From Polytrichum commune (taxonomy: Eukaryota; Streptophyta; Polytrichopsida; Polytrichales; Polytrichaceae), in contig OX485807.1 of assembly GCA_950295325.1 (NCBI GenBank), positions 4,218,501 through 4,282,500 of the forward strand: DNA of 64,000 bases, read 5' to 3'. Below the pieces are notes generated by a model. The model saw only the letters and a program-made list of their open reading frames with translations, was not told where the DNA came from and made no database searches. A program made the position numbers and the translations under genes. Numbering within the stretch: position 1 is the first letter of the stretch; each line of letters begins with the position of its first letter. This document shows, piece after piece, positions 10,640 to 22,639 of this stretch.

Positions 10640-12606
10640 GAATAGGTGGTTCGACTCTATAGTCAATAGAATTAGGAGGACCTTTATGACCATTTAATGA
10701 ACATAAGAATCTTCACTTTGACAATAAATAAGATACTCATTTGAACTCCAAAAATTATGAAAAATTTGGCTACATGCTTGATTGGATTAGCTAACCAATT
10801 TGTACAAATCATCTCCTAGGAGAAGTGGGCTAGTTGGACAAAGTGACCGTTTAAGACTCATCTACATTAACATCAACACATATTGGGAACAACAATCTTT
10901 GGTTTCAATACTCGAGATACGAGGGGCAAAGTGATATTGCTCCAACAAACAATAGTCAATACAGGTGCCTTCTAGCCTTGTGAAGCGTGAAGAGTTACAT
11001 ATCCCACTTCACTCCTGCTGTGCCTCTGGGATTGATGTGATCTTTATTCTAATATCTATACATCCAGAATTGGCAGATTCTCACAAATTGCTACTTGTCT
11101 TTAATTATACAAGTTGGAAGAGTAGTATGAGAGAGAGTTCTTTCCCTTGCCCCTCAACAATACTTAACAGTGATTGGGGAGATTTTTGGGCATAATTGGT
11201 TGAGATCCTAATATTTGCAAGTCCAACCGGTTATATGTTTGACATCCTTCGGTTTTCCTTTATTAAATTGGGATATATTCTATAAATTCCTCTAAAATGA
11301 TCAGCAATTTTCCTGGAGTCTTGAAGTTCAACCGGTTATTTCTCAAACTCAAGCGGTTCATCTGTAACTAACTGCCGTTTCTCCCCAATCATTGGTACTT
11401 AACCCTTAAAGGACCACCAAGGGGCTCAACTTTACGGCCTATCTACACAATTTGTACAAGCCTCACTGAGTCTTTAATCATGAATACATAAATTGGTGGG
11501 TTTCAAACTGTATTTAGTACAATATCTTCTATCAAAGAGAAAAGAAGAAGAAGAATTTTTCTATGACATTGATGATCATTATATTGAGTATGTATCTGCA
11601 TTCAAAGGCACCCATGTTGTGTAAAACTCCAACTAGGCTGACGTAAGACCCATATGATCATATCTACAGTATCTGGAATTCATCCCATTGCATCCATCCA
11701 GGATCTCCTAAGACAAAACTACCGATACTCTTCTTTCCGCTTTTCTTAATCTCTTCAGTACCATCTATTGCCACCCTAAAACTCTCATGCATTGCCGTCT
11801 CTTGCTAACGGTAAGTCACATGCTTATTCTAGTTGATGATCTTCATGCCAATTACAGATGCACAAAATGGACAACAGTGTCGCTGACTTATCCATCAGAA
11901 ATGATATAGTTCTCCTTGCATCGATGTAAGGATAGGAAAGGAAGGGAAACGATTGGGTCTTTGGTCAGGTTTAGTATGAAGACTGAGTTGGGTGCAAACC
12001 TACAAATTTGATGAATTTAGTCCTGGTGGGTCACTTTGTTGAACACCATCTTAAGCTGTCTTGCAGAAATTCTTACTTTATGGATTGGGTTTGAATTTTA
12101 GAGCCTTTGTGGGGGGTTTGTGTGTGTGTTGTGAATCATCCTTGTTAACTGAAGGAGTGGGTGAAGGGTGTGTGAACGTAGTTGTAAAAATGTGTGAAAT
12201 GGGCTGCTTATGTCACAGAAGTCCTTGTACAAGGTCGAGGTTGAAAACAATATTGTTGCAGCAGAAAGCAGGGGGGGAAATTGTGAATGAATTGGTTTAA
12301 GGTCGCCGGATAGGGTGTGAGATGATGTGAATTAAATTGCAACGTAGTCCCTCGAACAAGGATTGACGACCTTTGTTTTTCCTGAAGGCCTCCGGAAATG
12401 AATGTGAAGTTGATTCATTCTTGGGGACTGCTCCGGGTCAAAGGATCAATTAACTTTCTTATTGTTAGTGAGCTTGTGCAACTCCTGGATTATCTCAAAA
12501 ATGGTGGCATGTCGAACTAACTGCTTCCGTTCCTCCACGCTTCCATGAGTTTTTAGCTGAAAGACCTAAATTTTGTTTGTGCCAGGTGCGGAGGGCGTAT
12601 GGTACC
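10640..12606. other. Intergenic sequence upstream of the CCR4-like gene, with a dispersed repeat
   Basis: No gene was recognised. About 11167-11335 is an inverted copy of 32588-32760, so part of this spacer is old repeat. The core promoter and 5' UTR of the CCR4-like gene should lie in the last part. A possible 5'-UTR splice acceptor (TTTGTGCCAG|GTGCGG) lies at about 12585, 22 bases before the start codon. No TATA box can be assigned. Confidence 0.45.
11167..11335 (-). repeat. Dispersed repeat, copy a (inverted relative to 32588-32760)
   Basis: On the minus strand this shares strings such as GGAATTTATAGAATATA and GGTTGGACTTG with 32588-32760, with roughly three-quarters identity by eye. No termini or target duplication were found, so the class is unknown. 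Confidence 0.6.
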
Positions 12607-15600
12607 ATGACCGCCGCAATCCCACGTCGTGTTCCAACATTTGTTCCAATCCAGCTTCCAGATCAGCCAGAGGTTTCTCCTTCCACATGTAAGCAGAAAT
12701 ATAAGGGATAAGTGGGACCTTTGTATGCTCTGTTTGAATCAGCAATGGGTTAGTGACAATTAGGGTTTTGTATTTTGAAGTGTATGCACATTTTTACCAT
12801 ACTGTATTTAGTGATTATGGTGGTTAACTTTTGCATGACTTCTAACATAATGCAATGATGTGGTTCTGTGGCAGCACTAGTTCGCATTGTTTCTTACAAC
12901 ATTCTTGCTCAGTCATATGTGAAGAGTATCTCTTTTCCACATTCTCCATCACCATGCCTCAGGTACAGAAACAAGTGGAATTCGAAGGTGGTCTGTTTAT
13001 GTCACTTAGTTTATTCTCTTCCATGATTCTTTGATCCTGGTTTTTATGTAAACCCAGGACCCTAAAGCTTGAGGAATCTACTTGTGCGAATTATGTCTGG
13101 CATATAGTAATGAGCAAACTGTTCAATGAAGCTACATTTATTTGTTTGTTGCAACTATGGTCGACAAAAATCTATGGAGTGTCACAAAGTCTATCTGTTT
13201 GATTTGTGGAGTAAGGTCTTTGTTGATTATTGGTGTGCATTTCTATGTACCATGCTGTTAATTGTCAAGGTCATGCTTAGTGGATCACAACAATTTAGTG
13301 ATTCTGTATGCGTGGTCATGTTGTTGCAGATGGAAGAATCGATCAAAGGCAGTTCTGGAGAGACTTTTATCATTTGACGCTGATGTCCTCTGTCTTCAGG
13401 TGTGCCTTTTAACTTCCACTCCCGAATTTGTATAGAGGTGCCTGGTGTTAACATAAGAGATTAGTCACATGGGTGTAAGTATAGCATCTATTTGAACATT
13501 CAATCTGGATAGCTGCACATCAGTCTCAAAAAGAAGGTAGATGGGTATTACATGGTAACTTTTTCTGACTGGCCTACAAGATGGTTAGCAAATCCCAATC
13601 AATGTCATAGCTACTTTCCTCATAATTTTTTGGAGCTCACATGAATATACTTCATTATCAAATTGAAGATTCTAGTGCTCATTAAATGGTCATATAGTGA
13701 CCCCCACTTATTTTGACTATTGAGCCTAGAATGGTTATCATATTTTAAACACATAGTCCAATCTCTTTTGAACACACTTGGTATCTGTTCTTGGAGCCAC
13801 ACCAAACTACATACTACTCAAATATAGGTATGCTCATAAGTAAAGTAGCTGAATAAGGGCTGTCTACCTTATGTGTACTTGTTCTCAACTGTCCTTGTTT
13901 TCAATTGTCCTTGTTTTCAATTGATTGCTGTAAATTATCTATCTTGAAGCCTGAAGGTTTAGCACTGAGGTATTATGCTTGTGTTGGTAAAGTATCTAAT
14001 ATGCACAACGTTGTACATTCAGGAATTAGATGAGTATGATAGCTACTACAAGAGCCGTTTGAGCAAGGAAGGCTATAGTAGTGTTTATTTTCAACGCAGT
14101 GGTAGGAAACGTGATGGCTGTGGCATATTTTTCAAGCGGAAACGGTACATTTTTTAGTATTCTCTTCAAATCAAACAAGGGTGTCTATCATTGAATTGGA
14201 GTCATATATTCTATTTAAGCCATATATCAAGGTCTTTTCTATAAGCCTTGCTTGAGGATTGTTGCAATGCTATGCATTACATTTGCCTTCAGTTTATTAT
14301 GTGCATTTTCTTAAGTCTCTGTGGTATGTAGACTTTGCAACCATTGTGAAAATTATATTGTGCTTGTTATGAACTAGAATGGAACTGGTGGAGAAACAAG
14401 CAGTTGATTTTAATGACCTGGTGCCTACTCTCCTGGAGGTTGACAAATGCGAGGGAAGAGTGGGGGATGAAGTTTCAACTGGCACGGAATCTATTGCTGT
14501 ACCTGTAAAGGACTCAAGTCCACCAAAATCAAGAAGTCGGTCTCGTTCATCTTCACCTGTAAAGGGTATGATGCTAATGATTATTTTAATTTCCAGTAAA
14601 TATGCTGCAGTTCTTCTGTTTCTCAGAAACTGTAGTAATTTGTGCAAAGAATCAGTCTCTCAAGTGATGAATTTCGTAACCCACTTGTCACGAATCACCC
14701 TCGTGTATTGCTGTATTTACATGGAACCAATATTGACCTCCCACTTTGTCATAGCTTCACAATGTAGAGTTGGGTTGTGCTTGATGGCATGTCTTCATAG
14801 TGGAAGTGCCTTTCAATATAGTGAATAATAATATGTCTCAACTCCATCTCAACACCATCTTTACTCCTAAGATTCTTCTGAGACCTAGTGGTTGGCACCA
14901 CAGTTCTTCAGGTATTGTTTTTTTCCATATACTAGTGGGTAAGGGTATTCAAAAAAAATTATTGTTTGATACCCTCAGGTCATGGTATTAAACATATATA
15001 TAAAATTATCCAATGGTATATGTGAAAATATTAGGTGGGTATCAATACGGGTATTGAAGGATGATACATCTGGGTGATATATATATATGAAATACCCTTA
15101 TAGATATCCTTTTTGATACCTGGCTTGAACCCATATACCCGCACAACATTGGTTGGCACTCAGTGTGGTCAGCTCATGAAGGTTCCACATCGATTTCTTT
15201 CCTTATTCTAGTATGAACCATCACTGGATTAATAAATACTACTGCTTACACAAGACCTTGACCGCTGTCGATCTAAATAGGACTACACCAATTTATTTGC
15301 AAAGAAAATCTGAGAACTGTCTGAGTTGGAGTTAAAAGTGGTTGCAGCCTCATTGTGCATCTGCAGTTACCATTTGTCTGGAGATGATTGTTGTAAAAAA
15401 ACTTCTTAAATGTAAGTTATGCTTATTTGCATATATATGTAAGTGGATTCAATCAGTCTTCATTTCTTGTGGCTCAAAGGTCTTATAAACGTTGGGATCA
15501 GTCTTTGTATTAAAGTCAAGTGCCACTTCATCTGTATTTGACTACATGTTAATGCTGTGTATCTGATTATTGCAGCAGGCTCAGAAGAGCGAGGGGACCC

Positions 15601-16729
15601 AAATGACCCACGTGTCCGGCTTAAACGGGATTGTGTAGCCATATTGGCTGCTTTTCGCATTATCGAGGCACCTAGCAAATTGGTTATACTTGGGAATACG
15701 CACCTATATTGGCAAGTACTTCTTTTGTAAATTCAGCAGCAAAATGAATCACTATTCCTTTTTACCTCGTATTGTTGGCTATGATTGTGATTTTGATGTA
15801 GGTTTACCTGAGCTGACAGATACTACTGTTCACAGGGATCCAGAGTGGGCTGATGTGAAATTGGCACAAGCCAAATATCTATTATCTCGCATTGTTAAGT
15901 TTCAGCATGACCTGCGTTGCAATGTGGAGGCTTCCCCCCTGGTGCTTGTATGTGGTGACTACAACTCAACTCCTGGGGATCGGGTAAATCATTCTGCTAT
16001 AATCAATCTTTGGAGATGGTTTCAATCTGAGACCCAAAACAGGCACAATCAGCTAGCAAAAGTGACAATTCTTGGTGCATAATGAATCACATTTTGAACT
16101 TCCTCCATGAGTGAATTCATGAGACACTTTTTTTCACATAATTGAAGGAAAAGTTAGATAGATGAAATGCATACTAGGGGTCTTCTTGTAGATATATATT
16201 GTCACTCTCCACCTGATAAACATTCATATTGCATTCTGGCGCAAGAGCACGACACCTGTACCAGTATTATTACTGTGCAAATGGGAGTCCTTATTGACCA
16301 GTTTTTGTCCTCCAGGTTTATAAGTATATCACATCAGGCTTACACAAAGGTGACGCACAGCAGGGCAACGAAGGCAACTCTAATTTACTTCTGGAAAAGG
16401 AACTCACAATGCTTGATCTTCACAGTGCTTCGTTATCTGATGGTGATAATGCGGCAACTAAGGATGGTAATGAAGGGCAGACAGAGAGGGCTCCAATCCC
16501 CTTGGTTAGTCTCTATGGAGCAGCTCTGGGAGAGCATCCCAACACAAATGTTACACCTGGATTTACTGGCACCCTAGACTACATTTTTTACTGTCCGTCA
16601 GATTCATTACGTTTTGTTAGTTTGATGGCTCTTCCTACTGCTGACTCTCTTGACCTTGTAGGTGGTCTTCCAAATTACAGTCATCCAAGTGATCATTTGC
16701 CTATTGGTGCTGATTTCGCAATTTATTGA
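12607..16729 (+). CDS. CCR4-4: CCR4-homolog-4-type EEP nuclease (nocturnin/deadenylase family), eight exons
   Basis: Exons are 12607-12688, 12875-12962, 13330-13399, 14023-14144, 14378-14565, 15576-15711, 15836-15983 and 16316-16729 (TGA). Every phase is consistent and the product is about 415 aa. The start is the first ATG (MTAAIPRRVPTF), the only one open into exon 2. Catalytic motifs of the endonuclease/exonuclease/phosphatase fold are all present: SYNILAQ; the metal-binding Glu opening exon 4 in ELDEYDSYY; NTHLYW; GDYNSTPGD; TLDYIF; and SDHLPIGADF at the C-terminus. There are no leucine-rich repeats, unlike true CCR4, so this is the plant homolog-4 type, predicted to shorten poly(A) tails or act on nucleotides as nocturnin relatives do. 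Exon 5 encodes an RS-rich linker (SRSRSRSSSP). Intron 6 begins GC, not GT, and exon 6 has a CAGCAG acceptor. No frameshift or stop was found, so it looks functional. Confidence 0.9.
15712..15835 (+). other. GC-AG intron in the CCR4-like gene
   Basis: Exon 6 ends ...CACCTATATTG and the intron begins GCAAGT; the next exon begins GGATCC after CACAG. Only this junction gives the conserved NTHLYW-DPEWADV sequence in frame. GCAAGT is the strong-context non-canonical donor known from plant GC-AG introns. Confidence 0.8.
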
Positions 16730-19497
16730 CACAATATTTGTTGTCTTAGAGCTACACATTGTAGCCCGGTTTCTGGTGAGCTGACATGTTATTGCCCCTT
16801 ATCAAAAGGGGCACAGTAGACCAAGCCAAATTTTTTTCTAGATTGAAATAGTATTGGCTCTGCAATAGTTACATAAATTGTGTGGGATAGTATCATTTTA
16901 TTGGTATGTGGTTCAGATATAATCAAATTGATGGTTCTAGATTTATTCAAATTTTGCAGCCATTGCTTCAATAAAGCATTTCTCATCAGTGATAGTGAGT
17001 GGTCTCTTACCAACTTCAAGATTATTGTCAAGGTTGATCTGCTGCTATTGTAATTTTACATTTTGCATGTACCTATCTCATAGGTTGATGTGAACCTCCT
17101 GTTTGACAATTTTGGTTGCAACAATTACAATTGACATAGAGTAAAAATAGATTGTTTGGTCTTATTGGATTTGTTTTGGTGCAATATGATTCAAGAGCCC
17201 ACACTGATTACTGTGAAAACCTTGAAATTGGAAGACTTTGAGAAGCTTGTGATCATACTCCCAAGGTTAGGACAAACTTCTGTAATTGGGACAACTTTGT
17301 GCATATACTAGTGATGGCCTGTGCCGGACACTGGCATAGTGACTCTATCATTCAAAAATTGAATACAATGGCATTTTCATTTTACATTAATGATTGTCAA
17401 TGATACTTTGAATGTCTTCTTGAGACTAATATGGGATCTCGGAAGTTGATATAAGAGGTATTCTATCTACAAATGAATATATATGGACTTTGCATAGCAA
17501 TCAACATTTTTCACCCTTCCCCTCGATAGTGGTCATGATTATTTACATGTCCCAAACCACTCACAATTCGTTCCCGAAAAGGTAGAATACTATTGTAGAA
17601 CCCATGGATTTTTACCATTAAAAAAAAAGTCCTAAACCAAGGTCCAAAGACCTCAAATTAGAGCAGTAAACTCACATCAAGATGAATCAACAACAAACCT
17701 AAGTGGATATGTGGTTCCTATATTGGGGTTAGACTATTATGGTCTTTAGAGCTAATTTTAATGTGTCAAATGAATTACAAAAACAACCTCTGGGCTACAT
17801 ACTATTTTCAAAGTGAGCATTAGCCGTATGTAGTTAATAATACCACTCTCTAAGTGGTTGAGAAGGGAAATAATCACAAGCTGAAAAAAGGGCTCGTGAT
17901 TCTCTTACCATGCGAGTTTAATTTGCAAGTTGCCAAACTTAGAGCTAAGGTTTCTCAATTTTAGTCAAACGGAAGTTAAGTCTCTTTTACTTTTTCACTA
18001 TTACATGGGAGGGGTGGGACTATTTTCCGCAGCCACAATTGTCTCCCACTTGCAGACAAAATTCACTACTCCATGTATAATAAAAACTCAATCAATGAAT
18101 CAAATACAAGGTTTTTTGGTTAAAAAAGGATTCAAGGTCTTCTACGGCTTTCTAAGGCTTCACATCTTTAGGTGTTTCAAATACCCAATTGGAGCCCCAG
18201 TAGTATACATAGGTTTGATGTAGTCACAACTTTCTTTGGAGATTAATATTGGGTCACTTTCCTTTTTGAGGTTTTAGTGGGTAAGACCCTAGGCATGCAA
18301 AATTTGTTATTATGCGTAGAATAAGGAATATGTTGTCTTCAATGTGCCAGCTCGCTCAAGACAACGTCAGGTTAGTTAAGGCTGTTGGATGGGGGTATGT
18401 AAGAAGGAAGTTGGGTTTTCACTGCATCAATTTGTGAGACCCATCTGGCATTTAGTTTCTTTTCACCCACATTTCATGATTCAAGCTAGGCTCAATCCAA
18501 GAGAGAATTTAGAGCTTCTCAAGGCCTCAAGAGAGGATTTGCTATAGAGGAGGCGTGTTCAATTTAGGTGTCTCATTCTTCCCATCAAATTACACACTTA
18601 TTTCTATTTATTTATTTATTTATTTGGTTTGTTTTTATCATGTTGGGTGTTTAATTTATGTTTGAACTAGGTCCCATTGTTCATTCAATTCACATTGGAA
18701 TCCATATTAGTGTTTAGACTAGCTGAGGTGGAGGAGGACGCCTAAAAACTCATTGGCATTTGGTTGCAAGTGCACATTGATTGGAGCCACCACACAACAA
18801 AATTAGGGTTGAGTTCTTTGTCCAATTGATCCTCTATTTTTTTACTTTCAAATGCAAACAATATTTTCAGGGTTGTGTTCCCTCTTGGTTTGATCATGCA
18901 ATACTTGGAATTGCTTCCTAGCCAAAGATGCGTTGTGGATGGCTGTTGGTTGAATAAGGATGAAATTGGTAGATGGATGAAATACATAAAATAGACATAT
19001 CGGTCCAATGAATGCAATATGTGTAATTGTTAGTTGTATGTGGATGTTTTTCACAATGCAAAGAATGATGAACCTCTATGATAGTAACCGTGTCGCACTA
19101 CCAAGTGATGCATAAAATATTTTCATCTTTTGACTCAAGTTGTGAAATAATGGAGTAGAATAACTTGACAAGTTGCAAATAGAGAGGTTTCTTCATTGAT
19201 AATGAAAGAGTCATTCTCTTCCATCTCTCCACCCAAAAACAATTAACAAAATTGGTACTATTAACAACCATAATTTTATGTGATGGTCTAATGTACACAC
19301 AATTGCTCACTAAACAATGGATTGCAAGTCTAACTAGTACGAGAAACTCTAGCATAAAAGTCTCTTACTTCCTCTTAGTATGTAATAATCCTAAGGATAG
19401 ATCAATGATCAACAATATACTACATCAACCAAGAACTAGAGACATTTATTCACACTGACCAATCTAGGGATACTTTCAAAATGTGACTCTTGCCAAA
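16730..19497. other. 3' flank of the CCR4-like gene and intergenic sequence
   Basis: The 3' UTR presumably lies in the first few hundred bases. Beyond it I find no coding signal, only short chance ORFs and AT-rich sequence. About 17650-17720 resembles short dispersed fragments at 37.1, 39.9, 62.0 and 63.8 kb (GATGAATCAACAAC-type strings). Confidence 0.45.
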
Positions 19498-19625
19498 TGG
19501 TAGAAGTGTCTAGGTTGTTTAGTGGCCTTCTTGTGGATTGAATGCCAACCATTCTGTAGTCCCCACTACCATTACACATAACTTGTTGTTGGTAGAAGTG
19601 TCTAGGTTGTTTAGTGGCCTTCTTG
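19498..19625 (+). repeat. Direct repeat of about 36 bp, spaced 92 bp
   Basis: GGTTGTTTAGTGGCCTTCTT and its preceding GGTAGAAGTGTCTA occur at 19498-19533 and 19590-19625 without mismatch. The second copy abuts the start of the LINE coding remnant, so the duplication may have arisen when that fragment integrated. Confidence 0.75.
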
Positions 19626-20440
19626 CCCCTTAAGTACCTAAACCCCAACTGTACACTATGTCATAACAACAACAAAGACACATGGCCCCACTTATTATCA
19701 ACATGCGAACATCCATACCTAAAGGGACTACGAATTGCACGGCACAACAAAGCAGTCCACCTCATCACTCAGACACTACAAGCCAATAAAAACACCCAGT
19801 CTTTCACTTTGACCAATGCATGCAACCTAACCAACCAACCCCCAAACCAAACAGTCGTAGAATGGCTCCTTAAATGCACATGCCCACAAAGAATATGTCA
19901 ATGTCATGCCAAACTAAGACCAGACATATTGTGCATTATTGGAGCCCCAAACCAAACACAAACACCTATATCACCTTCCCCAAACACACAGTTCAATTCA
20001 TCGAATTCACATACTACCACGACAAATTTCTTGAACAAGCCCTCATGCACAAACACACCAAATACGACCCACTAATCAATATCATACAAAACAATGGTTG
20101 GAAAACCAACCCCCTCATTACCATCACCACCGGAGTAAGAGGAGCTATACAAAAACAATCCATAGACCATTTAATCAAACTAAAAATCCTGAAAACCAAT
20201 ATTAAAACCCTCATGAAAAATATACACCAAAACGCCATCATATACCTCACTTACCTTGTCCTAAACAAAAGAAAACTAGATAATAAACAAACCCCTGTCC
20301 CTCCACCATAATGAAAGGGGTTAACTAGTACAACACCAGAGCCCACCTCCCAAAGGAGGCATTAACACCCTATACAACATCACGGGATATCGTGATCAAC
20401 ACAGGGCCAACGGGCCCGTATACATGCCGTACATTGGTAC
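19626..20440 (+). mobile_element. LINE 3' fragment, copy 1: CCHC finger plus restriction-like endonuclease
   Basis: Two overlapping + frames (to 20075, and 19874-20311) form one coding region broken by a single frameshift near 19965. It begins in a zinc finger CTLCHNNNKDTWPHLLSTC (C-x2-C-x8-H-x4-C) followed by RHNKAVHL. Then come RPD (residues from about 19918), EFTYYHD, and HKHTKY, matching the PD-(D/E)XK core of restriction-like endonucleases in R2/Dualen-type LINEs, and a Lys-rich C-terminus ending ...KRKLDNKQTPVPPP-stop at 20311. The sequence after the stop has two short perfect hairpins (CACGGGATATCGTG; GGGCCAACGGGCCC) and may be 3' UTR; the element's 3' end is not certain. There is no reverse transcriptase here, so the copy is 5' truncated. 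Confidence 0.72.
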
Positions 20441-22050
20441 GGACGTTATATTTCTTTTGTTTAGTAAATCATGAAATTGTTCTATGCTAGGACAATCACA
20501 AAGGTGTCAACCAATGATAGGACGCAAAATTTCCCTTAATCAACATAATAAGGGTAGTGTGGACATGATGGCTTACTAAAAATTGAGCTTAATAAGGGTT
20601 AGGACTAGCTTAACGAATTTTGTAGGGAACCCCCTTTGCCAATGGCAAGGGGGAAAACCGAGAGAGGAAGTTGTTAACAACCTCAAGTAGTAGCTTAAAA
20701 TAGGTGAGAGACCAAAAAATGGTCTAATAAGCATTTAGGGGTTATAATAAAGGCGCGTGACGCATGATTTTAGTGAAGAGTGCACCCCTGGGAGGGGCGC
20801 CAATGGCTTTGTTGGAGTACAAGACTGAGATCCATGGTTGCAAAGTTTTGTGAATGTGGCAGCAATTTCACTACAACATTGGTCGACGAAGGAAGCCAAA
20901 CCACAAGCAACAATGCATTCATGACTTTCTATAGTTCTTTTTAGATTGAGCAAAAACATGCTAAATGTGCACATATCCAACACTTGGTCGAATCCACTTC
21001 CTCATTTGAGTTTAGATCCAAGCCAAGGGATTTCAAAATGAGATAAGGTAGCTGCACCTGTGAGCATCCCCATCCCTTATACCAAAAAAAATTGGGCATT
21101 TTGTTTGGTGGAGTTTCATCATTAATAAATTTGACAAACAATGAAATGGTGTATTCAACTGGATGATATTTGACACACACCCACAAGTCAATTCGTGTGA
21201 GTTGATGATGAATAGTATGGGCCTCACCAGATCATTTGTTAGAAAACTGCTTTGCATACAAAACTCTGGAATACTAAAATCCGAGGACTCAATTTACTCA
21301 TAAATGCAATTCCATTTGGTTTAACCATAATCGTCCCAGCTAAAGCTCCGATATATGCAAGGTCTATCTATCTACACCGAGGATGTGCCTCATGAGATCA
21401 AATTCAAGTTAAATCATACCAACAAATTGTGATACATAAACAAATGTGACAAATAAAAACGAATCTTGTCTCCCGTGTCTTGTACAGATGCTTCAAAACT
21501 ACAGTGACACAATGTCCATTGTATGTTGACCTTTGCGTTTCAAAGAAGATCTTGTGCCTACTTGTTTAGAACCTGAACATCTACCATACACCACATGTTC
21601 GTCCCAACCATGGAGAAAATGGTGACCATCAGAATACGCCATCAAAATTCTATCATACTCTGAGCATCACCACACCAACACGAAAATGTTCCTTTGAGGT
21701 TTTTCCTTCTGTCTTCATTCTGGAAATCATTTAGTTCAATGCCTGTAATTTTTTGTGAGATTGAACTCAGAATATTTAATCACTCTATCATGCACAAATC
21801 TGGCTGCCATCACTCCCAATGCACGCATTCAAGATGAAATCCTCCAAAACCCTACACAAGCAAGCGCATGAGAGGAAAGGAGAGAAGTGGGGAGAATTGC
21901 TGCTCTTCGAAGAGGCAAGCTTGGTGAGGAGAAAATGAGGTTCGGAAGAGAGTGGGAAAGCCCAACCTTTTGCCAGTTAACTTAGACTGATAAGTGGGAA
22001 ATTAGGGTTCGGTAGAGAACTCTAGGGCTAAGGCTTTCAAACCTTGGACA
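20441..22050. other. Intergenic sequence with short minus-strand open frames
   Basis: Minus-strand ORFs at 20735-20983, 20941-21186 and 21033-21257 overlap in different frames and may be one decayed coding unit (for example VQLPYLILKSLGLDLNSNEE). I recognise no family. The rest is featureless. Confidence 0.3.
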
Positions 22051-22058
22051 ACTGCCAA

Positions 22059-22558
22059 AATAATTATAGTTAACTAGATTTTTTCCTAATCATTTTAGGG
22101 AACAACTATAGTTGACCAGAAAATCTTCAAACTGATTTGAAGAACAACTATAGTCACTAAAAAAACTTAAGATCAAATTCAAGAACAACTATGGTTAACT
22201 ATAAAAAATTCAAGTATTATCATATATTCGAAGAAGTTCGCCTCTTGATTTGCTTCAGTGGAGGATCTTAATATACTCAGGCCACGGAGAATCCTCAAGA
22301 AACGCCCTCATACGATCACTCACGGTGTTGGGTTCCGGAATAACCTCCATGTACACCACCAACACAAATAACACACTAGTGACACTACAACACTACAACG
22401 GAATTCCGTGAACAAGTTGTGCTCAACTTTAGAACTAGATATTTAGTTAACTAGATATAACTATAGTTAACTAAGATTTTTCGGGAGATAGAATTTAGAA
22501 CAATTATAGTTAACTTCATTTTTTGGCAGGTCAAATCGCAAACAACTATAGTTACGAA
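22059..22558 (+). repeat. Degenerate 42-bp tandem repeat with AACTATAGTTAACT core
   Basis: Seven near-copies of the palindromic core AACTATAGTTAACT occur at about 22061, 22103, 22145, 22186, 22457, 22502 and 22543. Spacings within the two blocks are 42, 42, 41 and 45, 41 bp. The blocks are separated by about 240 bp of unrelated sequence, which looks like a later insertion or an unrepeated spacer. Units also share an AAGAACAACTATAG lead-in. Confidence 0.7.
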
Positions 22559-22564
22559 AGGCAA

Positions 22565-22618
22565 TGCATAAATTTGCTATTTTTTTTGTTGGTAGACAAT
22601 GCATAAATTTGCTATTTT
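22565..22618 (+). repeat. Two-copy tandem duplication, 38-bp period
   Basis: CAATGCATAAATTTGCTATT occurs twice, at about 22561 and 22599, separated by a T-rich spacer. Confidence 0.7.
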
Positions 22619-22639
22619 ATGGGAATTTTTGAAAATTCC

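Noticed and set aside
12961-12990. Extending CCR4-like exon 2 through RYRNKWNSK to a later GT
   Set aside because: The earlier donor after CTCAG gives the family's conserved LRWKNRSK junction with exon 3 in phase; the longer exon does not.
14930-15145. MITE in intron 5 of the CCR4-like gene (GGGTAAGGGTATTC and GAACCCATATACCC)
   Set aside because: The inverted similarity is short and patchy and no target duplication could be found.
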